In this document: positions 47,963 through 61,189 of the stretch, in pieces
How the letters are laid out: every line of letters starts with the position of its first letter
How positions within the stretch are numbered: position 1 is the stretch's first letter
From: Polytrichum commune
Lineage: Eukaryota; Streptophyta; Polytrichopsida; Polytrichales; Polytrichaceae
Reading direction: 5' to 3'
NCBI GenBank assembly: GCA_950295325.1
Contig: OX485803.1
Span: 11,904,001-11,968,000 of the forward strand
Length of the DNA stretch: 64,000 bases
Notes under the pieces: model-generated
The model's input: only the letters and a program-made list of their open reading frames with translations
Databases searched by the model: none
Told to the model about the DNA's origin: nothing
Program-made: the position numbers and the translations under genes

Positions 47963-50900
47963 CGTAAGTGCAATGAATGAAAGGCATCTTGAAAGCAGCC
48001 GGCATGGCCCACTACTATGGAGGCCGGGCCTGACTACTACTACTATTATTTCAATCTTATCTAAAAACGTCCAAATTCCAGATCACCCAAAGTCTCATAT
48101 AATGAAGTAACTAATCAAGGCCCGCAACTTGTGTACGGCATGCCATCCAACGAGGGCCTCACACTACGGGACAAGGAGTGGGGATTCGATACTCCGTTGG
48201 CATTCAATGCAATCAAGCCGTTGACAATGAATGTGTTGGGTGCTAGAGGTGGGTTCACCACAAATTTGTTGCCATGTTCATGAATAGCTTTGTTTAATTA
48301 TAGACAATGGACTTGAGTTTGCGATCAATGGACGGATGGATGTAAAGTGTACGATGTGCTTATCGCCAATCTATGTTAGGTGCTCATAACACCACCCAAG
48401 TTACTTAACCCCATCACCTAACCCAAGTTCGCGAACGAGGCATGTACTCGAGGTAGCTTGAGGGGTAAAGGTGCATGTTCGTTGAGAAGCGGAAAATGAG
48501 TTGCTATAATGTTGCCAAGTTGGTCCCCCCCCCCCCTCCCTTCCTTCTCTCCTTCAAGTATGTCTATTAAGTATATTAATAGGGTTTCATGGCTCAACCT
48601 TGAGATTCTGCTCTATGAGAACAGTGTGGGACAGTACAAGGCGAAAAGGTGGAAAGGCCCTTCAATTTTATAATCCATGTAATAGAAGGCATGGCTTAGA
48701 TCCTTCATGACAATAGTGTTTTGTTTATGCTTCTTAATGGAAATGCATGTCCCTATGTAGTCCAACGCTTACATGTGAATAGCTACTTGCATGACGATAT
48801 TCGATAAGTGCAAACTCTTCTTATGTCGAAATGTAGATCTTGCGATTTTTGCACTTGATGGATGAGTTACTTCAAATTGAAATTGTGTTTTTGAACAATT
48901 AACTCAAAGTGAAAATGTGTAGGTCACATAAATGATTTTGTGCATATCAAACAATCCAAGTAGCCTGGCTTCATAGATGTTTGGGAGTTAAATTATCACG
49001 ATGACTTGATATAATATTCATAGTTATTCTTAGATTGATGTTTGTTTTTTTCATACGAGACATGCATGGCAGCCAGGGCTAGATGCCTTATGTGAGGTCC
49101 CCACCATTATATACGCAAGGTGAAAGTGTTTGTCAATTATCTTATGGCATGTAGACCCCAAAATTAGTATCAAAAGCATGGGATTGATTTAAAATGGCCC
49201 ACTAGAAGATAAACTAAGCACAAACCCATGGGGGTTGGTTTTTCACTAGACCCCCTTTACTTAAGTAATCTTGGTAGGGGCCCAACTGAAAGACCAAAGC
49301 ATCTAGCATGAGCCATGCGTGACACATCATTTCCAAATATATATGTTGGGAACAATTGGTCAAAATTTTAAGTTGGTGATAGGCACTTGTACTTTATAAA
49401 CTTCACCAACGACATAAGATAGGTATCATTTTCCCTTGTTTACGTCTTTTACGTATTTTGAATTGCCAATTTTAGAGGAAAGAACCACCTACAATCACCA
49501 GCATTATAGGGTGATCACTCCCTCACATTGGTACATACTTGAAATGTAGACGGGGGTGTACGATGGTCGGTGGACCATACATCGAAGTTATGTGCTCCTC
49601 CAAGAGGCTAAATGTGATTGACCATTGCCTAGAAATGGTCAACATGTCACCAAATCCAAATCTCATGCCAAACAAAGAGCCTCAATAATGCTATCCTAAG
49701 TAGTTGTCCATGAATAGGCGTTGTTACCTATGGGTAGTTGCATAGTAGTCAAATGTGTACTATTATACCAAATTACATGGTGTTAAATATGGAAATCTAG
49801 CTTACTACTATTACTAAATTATACACCCCTTTCTATTCATTTATATGCTTAAGGGTACGTTTACTGCTTAAATACGCATGTTTAATGTATGTACTTAGAA
49901 AGGTTACCTAATAAGCTTATCCCATTCCTTAAACCCCACATGCAAACAACATTGGGTGAACAAAAAAATTCAAGTTGCTAAGATCATGAACACACGTTCT
50001 CATTACGGATATTTCTAAACTCATACAACCAATCTAGAGGTGAAATTAAATAGAGTAGGTACTCACGCGTTCTTCATATCATCGATTGAAAGGTGCTCTC
50101 TCCCCTCTAATTCTTCTGTCCTTTCAAATATGCAAGTTATAAAGGGGGAGGTTTGACTCTATATAAGGAAATCAACTATCAATATCTCACAATCTTTGAC
50201 CAAATAGAATCTTAACTTCAATTATTTCGACATAGAACCTTGTGTATTTTAAGATACCAGTTTTGACCATTCTACCCACAACTCAAAATGTTGATAAAGA
50301 GTGAATGTGTAGAACATAGAGGGGCTACTCCCCAATAAACTAAAGTTACATGATTTAACATCCCTATATATTAGGCCATTCTACACAAGGGTTGTGAGAA
50401 AAAATGATTTGGGATTTCTCGTGGTCATAGCTCTAGTCCAAGGACCTTGACCATGACAAATCCAAATCACTTTTTAATGTATTGATCATGAGACTTAATG
50501 TGAAGCATATTAGATCAAAAGGACAATAGCTATATCAAACCTATAAAACTAGTTCAAATGGGAAGCAATTATTATAATAAATAAAATAACCCAACTTCTT
50601 GTTCCATAAAGTTAAGTGTTCATCACATTTGTAAGTTAATAGTTGGCCCAACACATAAACATCCTTAGAATAGATGACAAGTTATTATGGAAAATATAAT
50701 CATGTTTTATATTTATATTTATCTCACTTGATTTATTTGGCAAACTACCACTTTCTCGAGATTATGTGGATGTTTGTGGGCAATTGCTTGTTGGATAATA
50801 GGTGGATCATGAGCTCATCTTACAATCAAGTTCATTCGATCCCATGCTCAAGGGATATGGGTTAAGAAGCAATTGCAAGCTTGTGTAGAACTTGGCCTCA

Positions 50901-51329
50901 TGTCCTCAACATAACTTCAAACCTCAACTGTACATTGAGGATGAAAATATATCCAACTAAGAGAACTTGGGATATAAAATAATACAACACTTGTAGAATA
51001 AATTTTGTGATTTGGAAGTATTCTTGCAAAATATATGAAAAGAATTAGCAAGTTTTTTCAAACCATCTGAGAGGTTTAGTGAAGAAAATGTGCAACGTAC
51101 AAATATTTGGAACTGAATTGCACATAGAATGATTTCTTTAAATAAATAAAAGTAATGATGTGTCCAACATAGCAATGTCAGGAAGCAGACAAATGCACCA
51201 CCTCCAAAGATAATTTTGTGAGTTAGATATTTCTTGCATAAGATCCAAACAACTATGAGGAAGATCCACCCCTTCTAAACTTGCACATCCTCCGATATGT
51301 GCCAATGGATCTTTAACCATCTACAAACT
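47963..51329. other. No gene recognised
   Basis: AT-rich intergenic sequence with a poly-C tract at about 48526-48537. No protein family, TIR pair or tandem repeat found. Confidence 0.35.
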
Positions 51330-53250
51330 AATTGCCTTTATGACCAAAACTATTATATTCCTCATCTTCTTGCACATTTTCATTGTCAACTTCACCTCTT
51401 CTTTGGAACAACTTAACTCATTTGTATGCAATATGTACTTTCAACTTTGTTCTATTGAGTTCTCGCAACAAATATGTGGCATTGTTATAAGTTTTCTTCA
51501 CAACATAAGGTCCAAACTATCTCTTTGCAAACTTCCTTATCATACTATGTTGATTGTCTAAACTTCTATCATAAGCAAACACCCAATCACCAACCTCAAT
51601 TGGCTAGGTCGTAATCAATGTTTATGATCAAACTTATTTTTATTCTTCATCGTTGCATTCTTCAACCTTTGAATGGCAATTGCAATGTCTTCCAGCCTCC
51701 TTTCAAGTTGTTGAATGCATAATGCCAAAAGTTGTTCCATGTTAAGACCATCATCCTAAGGCAATTCATGTCATGTAGGCACCACTTCTTCACTTGGCAT
51801 TACTGGCTTTTGGCCAAATATAAGTTTTGTTAGCATGTACTTTTTTTCTTTCACAAACTCCACAACTTTCCCCTTTGCAAAAGACATTGCTTCTTCCATT
51901 GCTACCTCACGTACCGGATTTGTTGTTGCCAACCTTTATCACCTTGAGTATGTCCTTTGGATGATCCTTCATCTCCTTCATTTTTTCTTTGTTTTTTTTT
52001 CAAACACTGCTTCATGTTGTGATCTCACAATGTAAGCATGAACAAAGAAATGTAAAATTAGATTATCCCATCATGCCATTTGGCGAATAGATTCACCGGT
52101 ACTAAATAACATTTCTTTAGAGAATGTGTCTTTCAAAGCATATGACCACAAAGTATTAGATTCAGGACATGATTCAAAATTTGAACCATATACCAATCCA
52201 ATAGCATATGTGAATGCATCCATATCTAAGAAAATATCCACAAGTATCTTGATTTCACCTTCATCTAATTTTTTTCTTCAATTGTGTCTCACATTCCTTG
52301 AAATGAATTTTTTCCATCTTTAAAAAAAATTCAATATATTTGCGCAATACGTCTGTAAAATCATTACATTCCCTTTGTGCATGGTCCATACTATCGCACC
52401 ATATACAATGAATCACTCTTCCTTACATTGGTTCCAATAATAATTTTGGCAACGAGCGGATATTTGACCTCTCCCTTCAGGTTTTGCAAATTTAAACTTC
52501 AAATCCCTCATATTTGATTAACTCATCCAAATCCAAATCATCACTCTTCATAATTACATTGGAAAGCCTTTTGAGACTTTGTTTGTGAAGGGTGAAAGCA
52601 AAAGCAACGTTATCACTTACAATTGTTTTATCTTGATGTCGTTGTCTCTTTATAACTGATGAAATTGTTTCTTCGACGTCCTTCCAATCTGTCTTCAAGC
52701 CTCGCTTCTTGTTGCAATTTTCCACAAAATGTTCAATCATCTCTTGCAACCAAGGATTCACCGCTTGTACAAGCAATTTCATACTTTTTCAATATCAATG
52801 TCATCCTTTTGAATACCGACAATTGTGCAAATTGTTGCTTGAATTCCCGCAATAATTCATTTACAGAGAGGTTTTTTATTCTTCATGCAACCCGTTCCAA
52901 AAACATCATCTTTGTTACTCGCTCCGAGTCTTCAACAAAATATTCATCTTTTAATGTTTGCATGAAATCCTTCCAATGACTTGGTTTCAATTATTTGATT
53001 CTATTACGAATATCGGGAACTACCGCAATCTCAAAACTATTGATCATTTTGGCCTCGGAAATAAGATTAGCCTCCATCTCTCTTTTATAGCAACAAAGGT
53101 CTTTTATTACATCATGTCCATAAAAATGGTCTACTGTATCCACAACGTATTGCAAAACTTTGGAGGCCAAGGCTCCCCTTCGTTGTATACCTTGTTGTTG
53201 TTGCCTCAAGTCCCCCGCACTCCTATCTTGATCTGTCATCAATTTTGTAA
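51330..53250 (-). mobile_element. Ty3/gypsy fossil: gag, protease-like and integrase C-terminal parts
   Basis: Minus-strand order is gag (about 53240-52480), a weak protease-like stretch (about 52330-52040) and the integrase C-terminal part (about 51600-51400, with GPYVVKKTY). Reverse transcriptase and most of integrase are missing, so it is heavily deleted as well as broken in many places. LTRs were not identified. Old. Confidence 0.65.
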
Positions 53251-53699
53251 CTTACAAACATACTCTCTCACAAAACCTACACTCCGGTTGTTCACATTGG
53301 GTTACCAAAATATGTTTTGTCGTTTGTGTTTATCTAGAAGCATGGAACTTTCAATAGTGTACGTTTTGTAACCTAGATGTGTTTTAAAAACATAAGTTAG
53401 TACTAACGCTTCATTTTTTTAATAAGGATATTTAAAATTTATTATATACAAGTTAAAAAAAAATTAGATACCAATTCAATGGATTGTGATATCCACTTAT
53501 TCTAATGTTTAAAACTAAAACCTTACTTCTCTATTTAAACAAAACTCTTTACTCTTCATTTAAACCAATCAATCGTTCACTCAAACCACTTAAACCTCAT
53601 TTTTTTTTCATGCATGATCACTTGTTGTATTCATCACTCAAGTCTCTTATATCACTTCTGCAAACTCATACATCATTCATAGGTCACGTCATTCATGTA
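53251..53699. other. No gene recognised
   Basis: AT-rich; the left end of the 175-codon open frame at 53505-54032 falls here but looks non-coding. Confidence 0.35.
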
Positions 53700-53930
53700 G
53701 AGTTTTTAGGCCTCTCACCAATGGTCTTCAGTGATTTCCTAAGCTTGGTCAATGATTTCCACCGCACGTCGAAGGTCTTCAATGCCTTTAAACTCCTCCA
53801 AGATCTTAAATGCCTCCAAACTCCTTTAAGTTCATCAGTACCTTCAAGCTCATCCAAGGTCCTCAACGCCTCCATATTCCTCCAAGATCGCCAATGCCTA
53901 CAAATTCTTCCAAGGTCTCCGACTCCTTCA
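53700..53930. repeat. Imperfect short-period repeat (CTCCAAGATC-type)
   Basis: Variants of CTCCAAGGTCTTCAATGCCT recur with a period of roughly 30-60 bp (about 53775, 53797, 53855, 53881, 53911). Both strands stay open as a result, explaining the long Ser/Leu-rich frame here. Confidence 0.45.
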
Positions 53931-55201
53931 AATTTTGAATGCCCAATTCATAATGACTCACCATCCTTCTTCCACCCCTTAATTTTTCTTTCCCCTTGCC
54001 CCCTTCAGCCAATAGGAAACCATTGGGGTTAGGGCGTTAAAGACCACTAAACGGCTAGGTAATGGCCGATGTTGGTAAAGTCTAACCTTCCCTAACCTTA
54101 ACTACAAGTTCTATCTACCAAACCCTTCCTACCAAACCCTTCCTATCAAATCATCTCGGTTGTGAACTCAAGACCGGTTTTCAACTAACATGATTAATAC
54201 AACATCATATTAATTTCCATCTACAAACATACTCGGAATAATAATAACACATATAGAAGCTCATGTTTTAACTAGTAACTGGCCCGCATCACGACAACAT
54301 GTAGGAGGTTCAAAAGAAAACATGTGCTCAACATTTCTTTGGAGTTTACCTACGCAAAGGAAATTTATGAGTTGTATGCAACTAAAAAATATATATTATA
54401 TGAAACACACTTCGACATCCATACACCATTTTGAGGTTTGAAGTATTTTTGCATAAGTTACCCAGAGGTATCATAACATAGAACCCCTATAGAAGAAGAC
54501 TATATTGATTATCCCATTCAGTGAGGATTGGCTAATAATGCATGTGGGAAAGTTGTGAAGGTAATACTAAATTTCTTTATCCTATGGATTAGTGCCCCTA
54601 GAAGATCTAGGGTTTTGAGAGCCCATAGTGTCTCGTTACTTGGCTCAAGCTTCAAAGCACCTTCAAGCGTGCACTAGTTTTCTTAAAATCTACAGTAAAT
54701 GATCATGTATTCATGAAAATTTAGCCCTAACTGATTTTGAGATTTGTCAAAATAATGCATGTTGTGGGAATTAGAACCACACACACTAAACATGATAATT
54801 GGTGTAGTATCAAGGCGTCCTCTCAAAATTACATGTGTCACATGCCTTGTACCCTATTCCACTCCGCTTGTAAAAAGGCATGGATTTCTTTCCAAATTTT
54901 GATATTGATTCAATGTGCATTAATTATCGATACCTATTGATTATTTATCAATAAATAAGCTGAGTTGATAAACTCTTCAAGAACCAAAAGATGGCACAAT
55001 AATTCAAAACATATTTTAAGGTCATTGGAAAAAAAAACCATTCTCAATGGTCAACCTTGTTTTCCTTTGAGACATCTATTTGGGTTTGTTTTGCAACAGA
55101 TGCCAGATGAGCTCGAAACATTATTCATTTAAGAACATGTAGTATTTTATATCATTTTCTCATCCATTCTCTAACATGATCAATCTCAATTTTGTTGACC
55201 T
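53931..55201. other. No gene recognised
   Basis: AT-rich; CTACCAAACCCTTC is doubled at about 54115-54142. Nothing else supported. Confidence 0.35.
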
Positions 55202-55300
55202 AGTGTAAAGCGAAGTGGGACCCCCACACGTTTCTCCACCAATGAGAGAATTTTGATAACGGTGGTCGTGGCCCTTGGTCACGAGTGTAAACATTCCATG
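55202..55300. repeat. Partial copy of the 17.0-17.5 kb TIR element (right end)
   Basis: AAAGCGAAGT, CCACCAATGAGAG, GTCGTGGCC and CACGAGTGT follow the same order as at about 17402-17490. The left end is missing. Confidence 0.5.
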
Positions 55301-56473
55301 GATGCTTGGTGTACAATGTGTCCTCATGCCCTAACGTAACTCTCAAGTGGAGTATATAACAAAGGCATTACAAAGATCTCTTCACCCATGAATATATTCT
55401 AATTTTTCCCCAATTGGGTCCTAGTGTACTAAATAAAAGTTTACGACTTTGATTATGATATTAAATTCATTTAACGTATGGTGGCTAAGTTATATATGGA
55501 TCATCATTCATTATGTCTATAACTAGTAGTTGCCTTTAGTCAAGGAAATTCACACGAACCCATAGATTTTTATTTATTTTCGCTCTTTGAAAAGACGTTT
55601 GAAAATCGTCATTAAAAAAGTGGTGTTGTGTACGTTGTAGTCGGATGGTGCAAGAGTATTATAAAGTATGCATATAAGTACGACACACATGATTTGGTTG
55701 GGGATACAAGACATGGGTGAGTTACATCTAGATATCCCCTTAAAATTGACCCTAACTTAGCATGCAAAACTTCTAAGTTTAGCCCTTAAACTCACAACAT
55801 TTCAAGTGGGACGGTTTACATTTGTACTTTAGCTGGTCTAATAAGGGAGTGAAAACAACTGATAATAATGTGCACTTTCTGGATGCATGCATGTTTTGTG
55901 ATTGTTATGCATGTCGAAAACATACTACTACTTATTGGCTACTTTAAATGGCAAGTTCAGTGTACGTGAAGGGGAAAAATGTTGCATGCAAGAATACTTC
56001 TCATCCATTCAAACAAAACGTGACTCGTATAGGCTTTGTGATGGACTCATCTTCATCGGGCCTTGATGGAATCTTGGAAGCTAACTTCGTTGTCAAATTG
56101 CCTAAAACAAGAAATTGCCATATTACTCATGATCTCCACATATTATAAACAATTCAAGGGGAGTTCATGTACATTGGAATCATATGGGACATGCTTTTGC
56201 CTAATATTTATCTTTAACGTGATGTAAGTGACTTAGTGAACAAAGTTTAGAATATCCGTATTTTTAAGCAGAACATAGATATGGTGATATATATATATGA
56301 GAGAGAGAGAGAGAACATAATCAAGCAAGATTTTGAATAAAGGCACAGTTAGGCACTTTCTAAGGATGTTAAAATCATTGACATGGTTAGCATATGCATC
56401 GGTAGTGATTAAATTGTTTGAAGGCGAGTTGACACTGTTTGTTAGTATTTGACATGCACTCAAATGCGCCCAA
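55301..56473. other. No gene; (TA)n(GA)n at about 56288-56313
   Basis: AT-rich with a compound TA/GA microsatellite. The 66-codon ORF at 55948-56148 has no recognisable family. Confidence 0.35.
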
Positions 56474-58313
56474 GGATTCCCAGGTGGGGTTGGAGCTCAT
56501 GCCATTTGGGTGGGCCCTAACTAGCCGAGCCATGACCCCATCACCAGGGGGAAGGAGGTGTCAGGTTCAAGGCCCATGACCCGGCACCCCCGGGAAGTCC
56601 CGCCAAAACTTTAATTTATTTTAACCCCAACTGACAATTGTTGCCTGCCCCACCCGATTCCAAAGAAAAGTGCAATGTATTCTTGAAGGCCGTTTATTCA
56701 TAAATCCCATATTGAGTCCACTTCATCTCGAAGGCCCAAAAATCAATATACATGTTCACTTCTCCTTAGTAAATAAGCAATTGATTGGGATTTCATTCCC
56801 AAGTTGAAACCAAAAGCATGTAAATGAATGTCAATAAAGCATGTAGTGCACGGGTAGGTCACTCTAAGGCATTTTTGTGCACCACGTGCGGCTGGGGGTT
56901 TTTTGTTTGGGGCTATTTACCTTCAAGGGCTGAATTAAAGCCTCCCTATAATTACTTAAATTTCAAAAATTGCCCATTTGTTTGCACCCTTCCATTACTT
57001 ATATTGTCCAAGTCACTGCAATTTTTTGTACTCTATATTCCTTTTAAGTAATAAAAGCTAATCTACTTCCTAACGCATTGACGAGTGTTAAGGGAAACCA
57101 TGGAAACAAAAACGGGTGCAAACAGTAATATCATTGCAAACAAAGTTATGAAGAAAACACATAGGAGACCATAGCAAACATACTAAACATACCTTCTAGG
57201 ATCCTTATCTTCAGCCCCTATATTAATTTTACAACAAAATAATGGCCCACATTTTATGTCCATCTAACTTACTTATAATGGGATTGTCTACATTTAATGG
57301 CCCCTTCATTATTTGGAATTCCTTTATAATTTTTATTTCAAATGATTTTAATCCTCTCTATATTATGCCGCACGTCGTTTTTAAAATGCACTAAGTGACC
57401 TACCCGTGATGTAGTGAACTTGGAAGTCATTTTTTTAACAAAATCCTCATTAGCATTGAGGTTATATTGTATGTGACTTACCATTTGAAAGGATATTTTG
57501 TCATTCTAAAACGACACTTATCTTTTTCTATTTTTATTTTATTTTATGATAATCTACTTAATGCCTTTTACTTTCACAATTATTCATACATATTCAAAAT
57601 CATTAAGCTGAATTAGTGTAATTAAGTGTATCAAGCCTAGTTAAATTTAATTAATATATAAATTATGCTTACCAAGGTAATTAAGCCTACTTATATCTAC
57701 AATGTGCTTACTTGAATTAATTATGATTTCTTACATTCAATCACCATTAATAAGTTCAAATATGTATGAATACTCATGAACGTAGAAGGCATTGACTAAA
57801 GTATTACAAACTAAGCAAACAAAAAATAGCACACAAATATAAGTTTCATTTTAGAATACAAAAGGCTCTTTCAAATTGTAAGTCACATACATAATAACTT
57901 CCATGCTAATGAGGATTTTGGAATATCTTTTACTTCCAAGTTCATCGCATGTTTTATTGACATTCATTTACATGCTTTCGATTTCAGCTTGGGAATGAAA
58001 TCCCAACCAATTGCTTGTATACTAAGGGGAAGTGAACTTATATATTGAATTTTGGGCTTTCAAGGTGAAGTGCACCAATATGGGATTTATAAACAAGCAA
58101 CCTTCAAGAATGCAAGGATGACATTTTTTTGGTATCAAGCGGGGTGGGCAACAATTGTCAATTGGGATCAAATAAATAAATAAATTGGCAAGACTGCTTG
58201 GGGTGCCGGGTCATGCTTCTTGGCCATGACACCCTTTCCCCTAATGATGGGGGTCATGGCTTGGTTGGTTGGGCCCTTCCCAAATGGCATGAGCTCTAGC
58301 CTTAGCTAGGATT
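56474..58313. mobile_element. Large palindromic element, arms ~600 bp (foldback/MULE-like)
   Basis: Left half 56474-56840 plus 57417 to about 57620 is the reverse complement of about 57720-58313 (shared GAGCTCATGCCATTTGGG, CATGACCCGGCACC, ATTTACATGCTTT, CTAATGAGGATTTT, AAGTCACATAC). The outer ~180 bp are GC-rich, the inner arms AT-rich. No coding sequence and no certain target-site duplication. The left arm is interrupted by a 560-bp element. Outer left arm GTCAGGTTCAAGGCC resembles a Pol III B box, but the right arm lacks it. Confidence 0.8.
56849..57408. mobile_element. hAT-like element, family H, short copy (560 bp)
   Basis: Ends are CACGGGTAGGTCACT and AGTGACCTACCCGTG, perfect inverted repeats of 15 bp that continue imperfectly to TGCATTTT. 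ATGTAGTG is duplicated exactly at 56841-56848 and 57409-57416. The opposite arm of the host palindrome reads CATGCGATGAACTTGGAAG (in reverse complement, about 57932-57950), which is the unoccupied site with one copy of the target. This proves insertion with an 8-bp duplication. It is an internal-deletion relative of 35636-37608 and has no coding capacity. Confidence 0.92.
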
Positions 58314-58982
58314 TGCAACGTCTATGTAAGCTAATATGGTAACAACTCCCGGATGAGTTCATCAAGTGGGTGGGGGGTGGGTGGGATGGCATGTTCTACC
58401 TTGGGGTAAACTGTTAATTATTGGAGAGCAATCGTCAAGCCATGCGATTGTTCATGAAAAATCGTTATGTTAACTGCATGTCCCCCCATGGACATGTGGC
58501 ATCCATAGGTTAGGTGGGGAGGGGTCATAATATCCAATTGATGCCCTCCATGTGGGTATATATGGACCCCACTTCCATGCCACCCTTACTCGGCACTCGC
58601 TCTGGTGGGTCCTTGGTTGTGGAACAACCATTGCCACTCGGAGACTAAGGTGAGTTGGAGACTAAGGTGAGTTCGTGTTCATGAATTGTATTTTATTGCA
58701 CCACATCGACTAACGTATGTGATATGTACATACATTCTCCATTCCATAAGTGACATCATAATCCATTGTGGCCACTTTTATTTAGTAAAATATAAGATAG
58801 AGTTTTGAAACACTAGTAGAATGTGAAAAATATAAACACTTATTTTGGAAGTGTTTATCACAATAGGATATTGTCTAGATAATATAAGTGTAGGCTTTAT
58901 GTTAAATAAACTCATTGGATGTTAGCGCTCATTTTGGAATCACTACCAGTCTAGATTAAATTAATTTTAGGCACAAAAATGT
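58314..58982. other. No gene recognised
   Basis: G-rich patch GGGTGGGGGGTGGGTGGG at about 58368-58386, and GGAGACTAAGGTGAGTT doubled at about 58638-58672. Otherwise AT-rich. Confidence 0.4.
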
Positions 58983-59213
58983 TTGGTTTTGGCAACAATG
59001 GCAGATGAAGAGAATACACTGCCAAAACCTTCGCATGGCGAGGAATCGGGTTCAGGGGGGGGGACTGTAGGGTCAACACTAGGATGTACATACGGAAGAA
59101 TGAGACTAAATGCACCAAGGGGTAGACCACAACCCTTCAAATTGGAGGTGCTGCTAGATGCCAATGTTCTCGCCAATCCCGGATGGCAAGATGAGAGGGG
59201 TATGTGGATGTAA
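58983..59213 (+). CDS. Unknown ORF (70-76 codons), uncertain
   Basis: Begins MVLATMADEENTLPKPS (alternative start MADEEN at 58998) and contains a Gly/Ser linker around a G9 tract, then LEVLLDANVLANPGWQDERG. The mix of charged and hydrophobic residues is more protein-like than in neighbours, and further open pieces follow in other frames (59282-59467, 59499-59717). It could be the decayed start of a longer gene or transposon protein. No family recognised. Confidence 0.2.
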   Translation: MVLATMADEENTLPKPSHGEESGSGGGTVGSTLGCTYGRMRLNAPRGRPQPFKLEVLLDANVLANPGWQDERGMWM

Positions 59214-59717
59214 AGCAATGACTGAAGGTATGTAGAGTGGACACATTTGATGAGGATATTCATTATGAGCGCAAACATTAATTGAATGTCCAAACAAAAA
59301 TTTGGGTTATGAAAGGAGGTGAGCCAGAAGATTGTTGGATACTGGTGCCAAAAGGTTTGGGGGTCTATACGGGGGGGGGGGGGACCAAGGGAGTTCGATC
59401 ATGGGCATGTGGTCTTGTGGTTGTGCCAAATGGTGTATGCCAAGGTCATTTTGGGTGTACAAATTGACTAGTCAACCATCCCATGTACTAACACAAATTT
59501 GAGGGTAGTGCGCCAGAGTAGGGTCACACCTAGTTTCGTGCTAGGCTGGAGCATTGGCCAACTGTTCCCATTGGCGTGGCAACCTCCAACAAATCCTTTG
59601 GCAGTCCAAGCTTATTTTGATTTCTTTTCAGTTCTAGGTCATCAACCTCTAGGAACTCCATCCTCCAACATCATAAACCTTAACGATGTGAACAATGTGT
59701 TAGGGAGTTCCCATTGA

Positions 59718-61189
59718 ACCACCTCCAAAGTGACAAAAAATCCACATAACACCACCACATGGACCTCACTTGGTTTGCCCACCGTCTTCGCCAGTTGATG
59801 TGGAAATGACATCGGAGTTTCCTAATCTTACCTTGTGATGGCAATTATGAGATTATTGCCCTGACTTTGGGATGTGCATCCTCCATATTCACATCTCTCA
59901 TGGAAGTTGCTTTGTGTATTGACACTCCGGACTCTCCCATAATCAAGTTGCAACTCCATTTCGGTTGATTTGCTATGTCCACTTTGATCCACCATTCATG
60001 TGTCCCTCCAACATTGTACGAAGCCTCCCGATTCTATTGCTCATCGCCGAGTTACCTATCTTAATATATGTGCAGTATCTACTCTCCAACCTTGAACGGT
60101 AACCACTAATTTAGTGATGCCAATCTCTTAACATGCCTTTGTTTCTTCCTCTACCTACCACTCCTTAGGTGAACTTGTGTAGTTTGTCTAGATTGAATCT
60201 ATGGGCATATACCGATCATCTAGCAAGTTTCCTTCTCGAGATCTATGATCTTCCAATGAGCCATTGAAGCTCCGTATTCTTTGAAGCTCCCATTGCTCTC
60301 CCTCCGCCCTTATCCTCCTCCCCCGAACTTGTCTTCTATAAAAGATTTGTGAAAGGACTTTCTAAGATTACAACCCCTATGACAAAGTTGTTGAAAGGAA
60401 TCTACGACTCCATGAAATGGACTTAAGCATGTCATGAGGGCTTTTGTTGAAGAGCGCATTCATGCAATCACATGTATTGACAATCAATGATCATTTGAAA
60501 AGAGATTTCATCAAGTGCATAGATGCTATACTAAATTGTACTATTAGTGTGGGTGGAAAATTATTTTGGAAAACCTCAAGTCTTTCTAAAGACTTCCCAT
60601 CAATACCATTTGGACTTTGCTTTGGAGACTTCCGCACTAGGTTCCCACATTGCCAAATCTCTTGGTTGCAAGGAATTCCTTCACTTCCTTGGGGAACTTA
60701 CTGCTTCACTTTATTGACATTCATACACACATGGAAGTACAGTTCTTGAAAATTTTGTTGTCTATCAAAATTGCATCCCAAAGATTGGTGTTCTATGTTG
60801 AGTTGTGTTGAAACATGCCTTTTAGAGTTTGATCTCTTTTATTGATCTCTTTGGTTGTCATTTATGGGTGTCCGTTTCAGGTGAGTCACGGTTTGCCTAT
60901 CTTGGTGGTCAAATTGGTGCAAATGGGTGTGTCTCCAAACAACACAAACTTGTGAATAAGTTGAGTTTGTGTTGTTTTCTTGTTCTCTTCTACAAATGTA
61001 GCGTTTGGTGACTTCTTGTGTTGGTGTTAGCAGTGAGCTTGCAATCTAAAGATGTATTCTTAGCTTATATGAGAAGTGGAGCTTAGAGCACAAATATCTT
61101 GTATTTATAGGAAATATATCTTATATTATTTGCAAAAAAACTCAATTTCAGGTCCTTGCAAACAATGTCCAGGGAGATTTTTGGGCGTA
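59718..61189. other. No gene recognised
   Basis: Contains a 101-codon plus ORF (60444-60749) with no recognisable domain. No repeats noted. Confidence 0.3.

Noticed and set aside
53505-54032. 175-codon plus-strand ORF, the longest in the window
   Set aside because: Its second half is a short-period repeat that keeps both strands open; first half is Leu/Ser/Phe-rich low complexity.
56540-56600. tRNA-derived SINE (B-box-like GGTTCAAGGCC)
   Set aside because: The sequence is the terminal part of a palindrome arm and its partner arm lacks the B box, so palindrome membership explains it better.
60444-60749. 101-codon plus-strand ORF
   Set aside because: No domain, no neighbour evidence, composition close to background.
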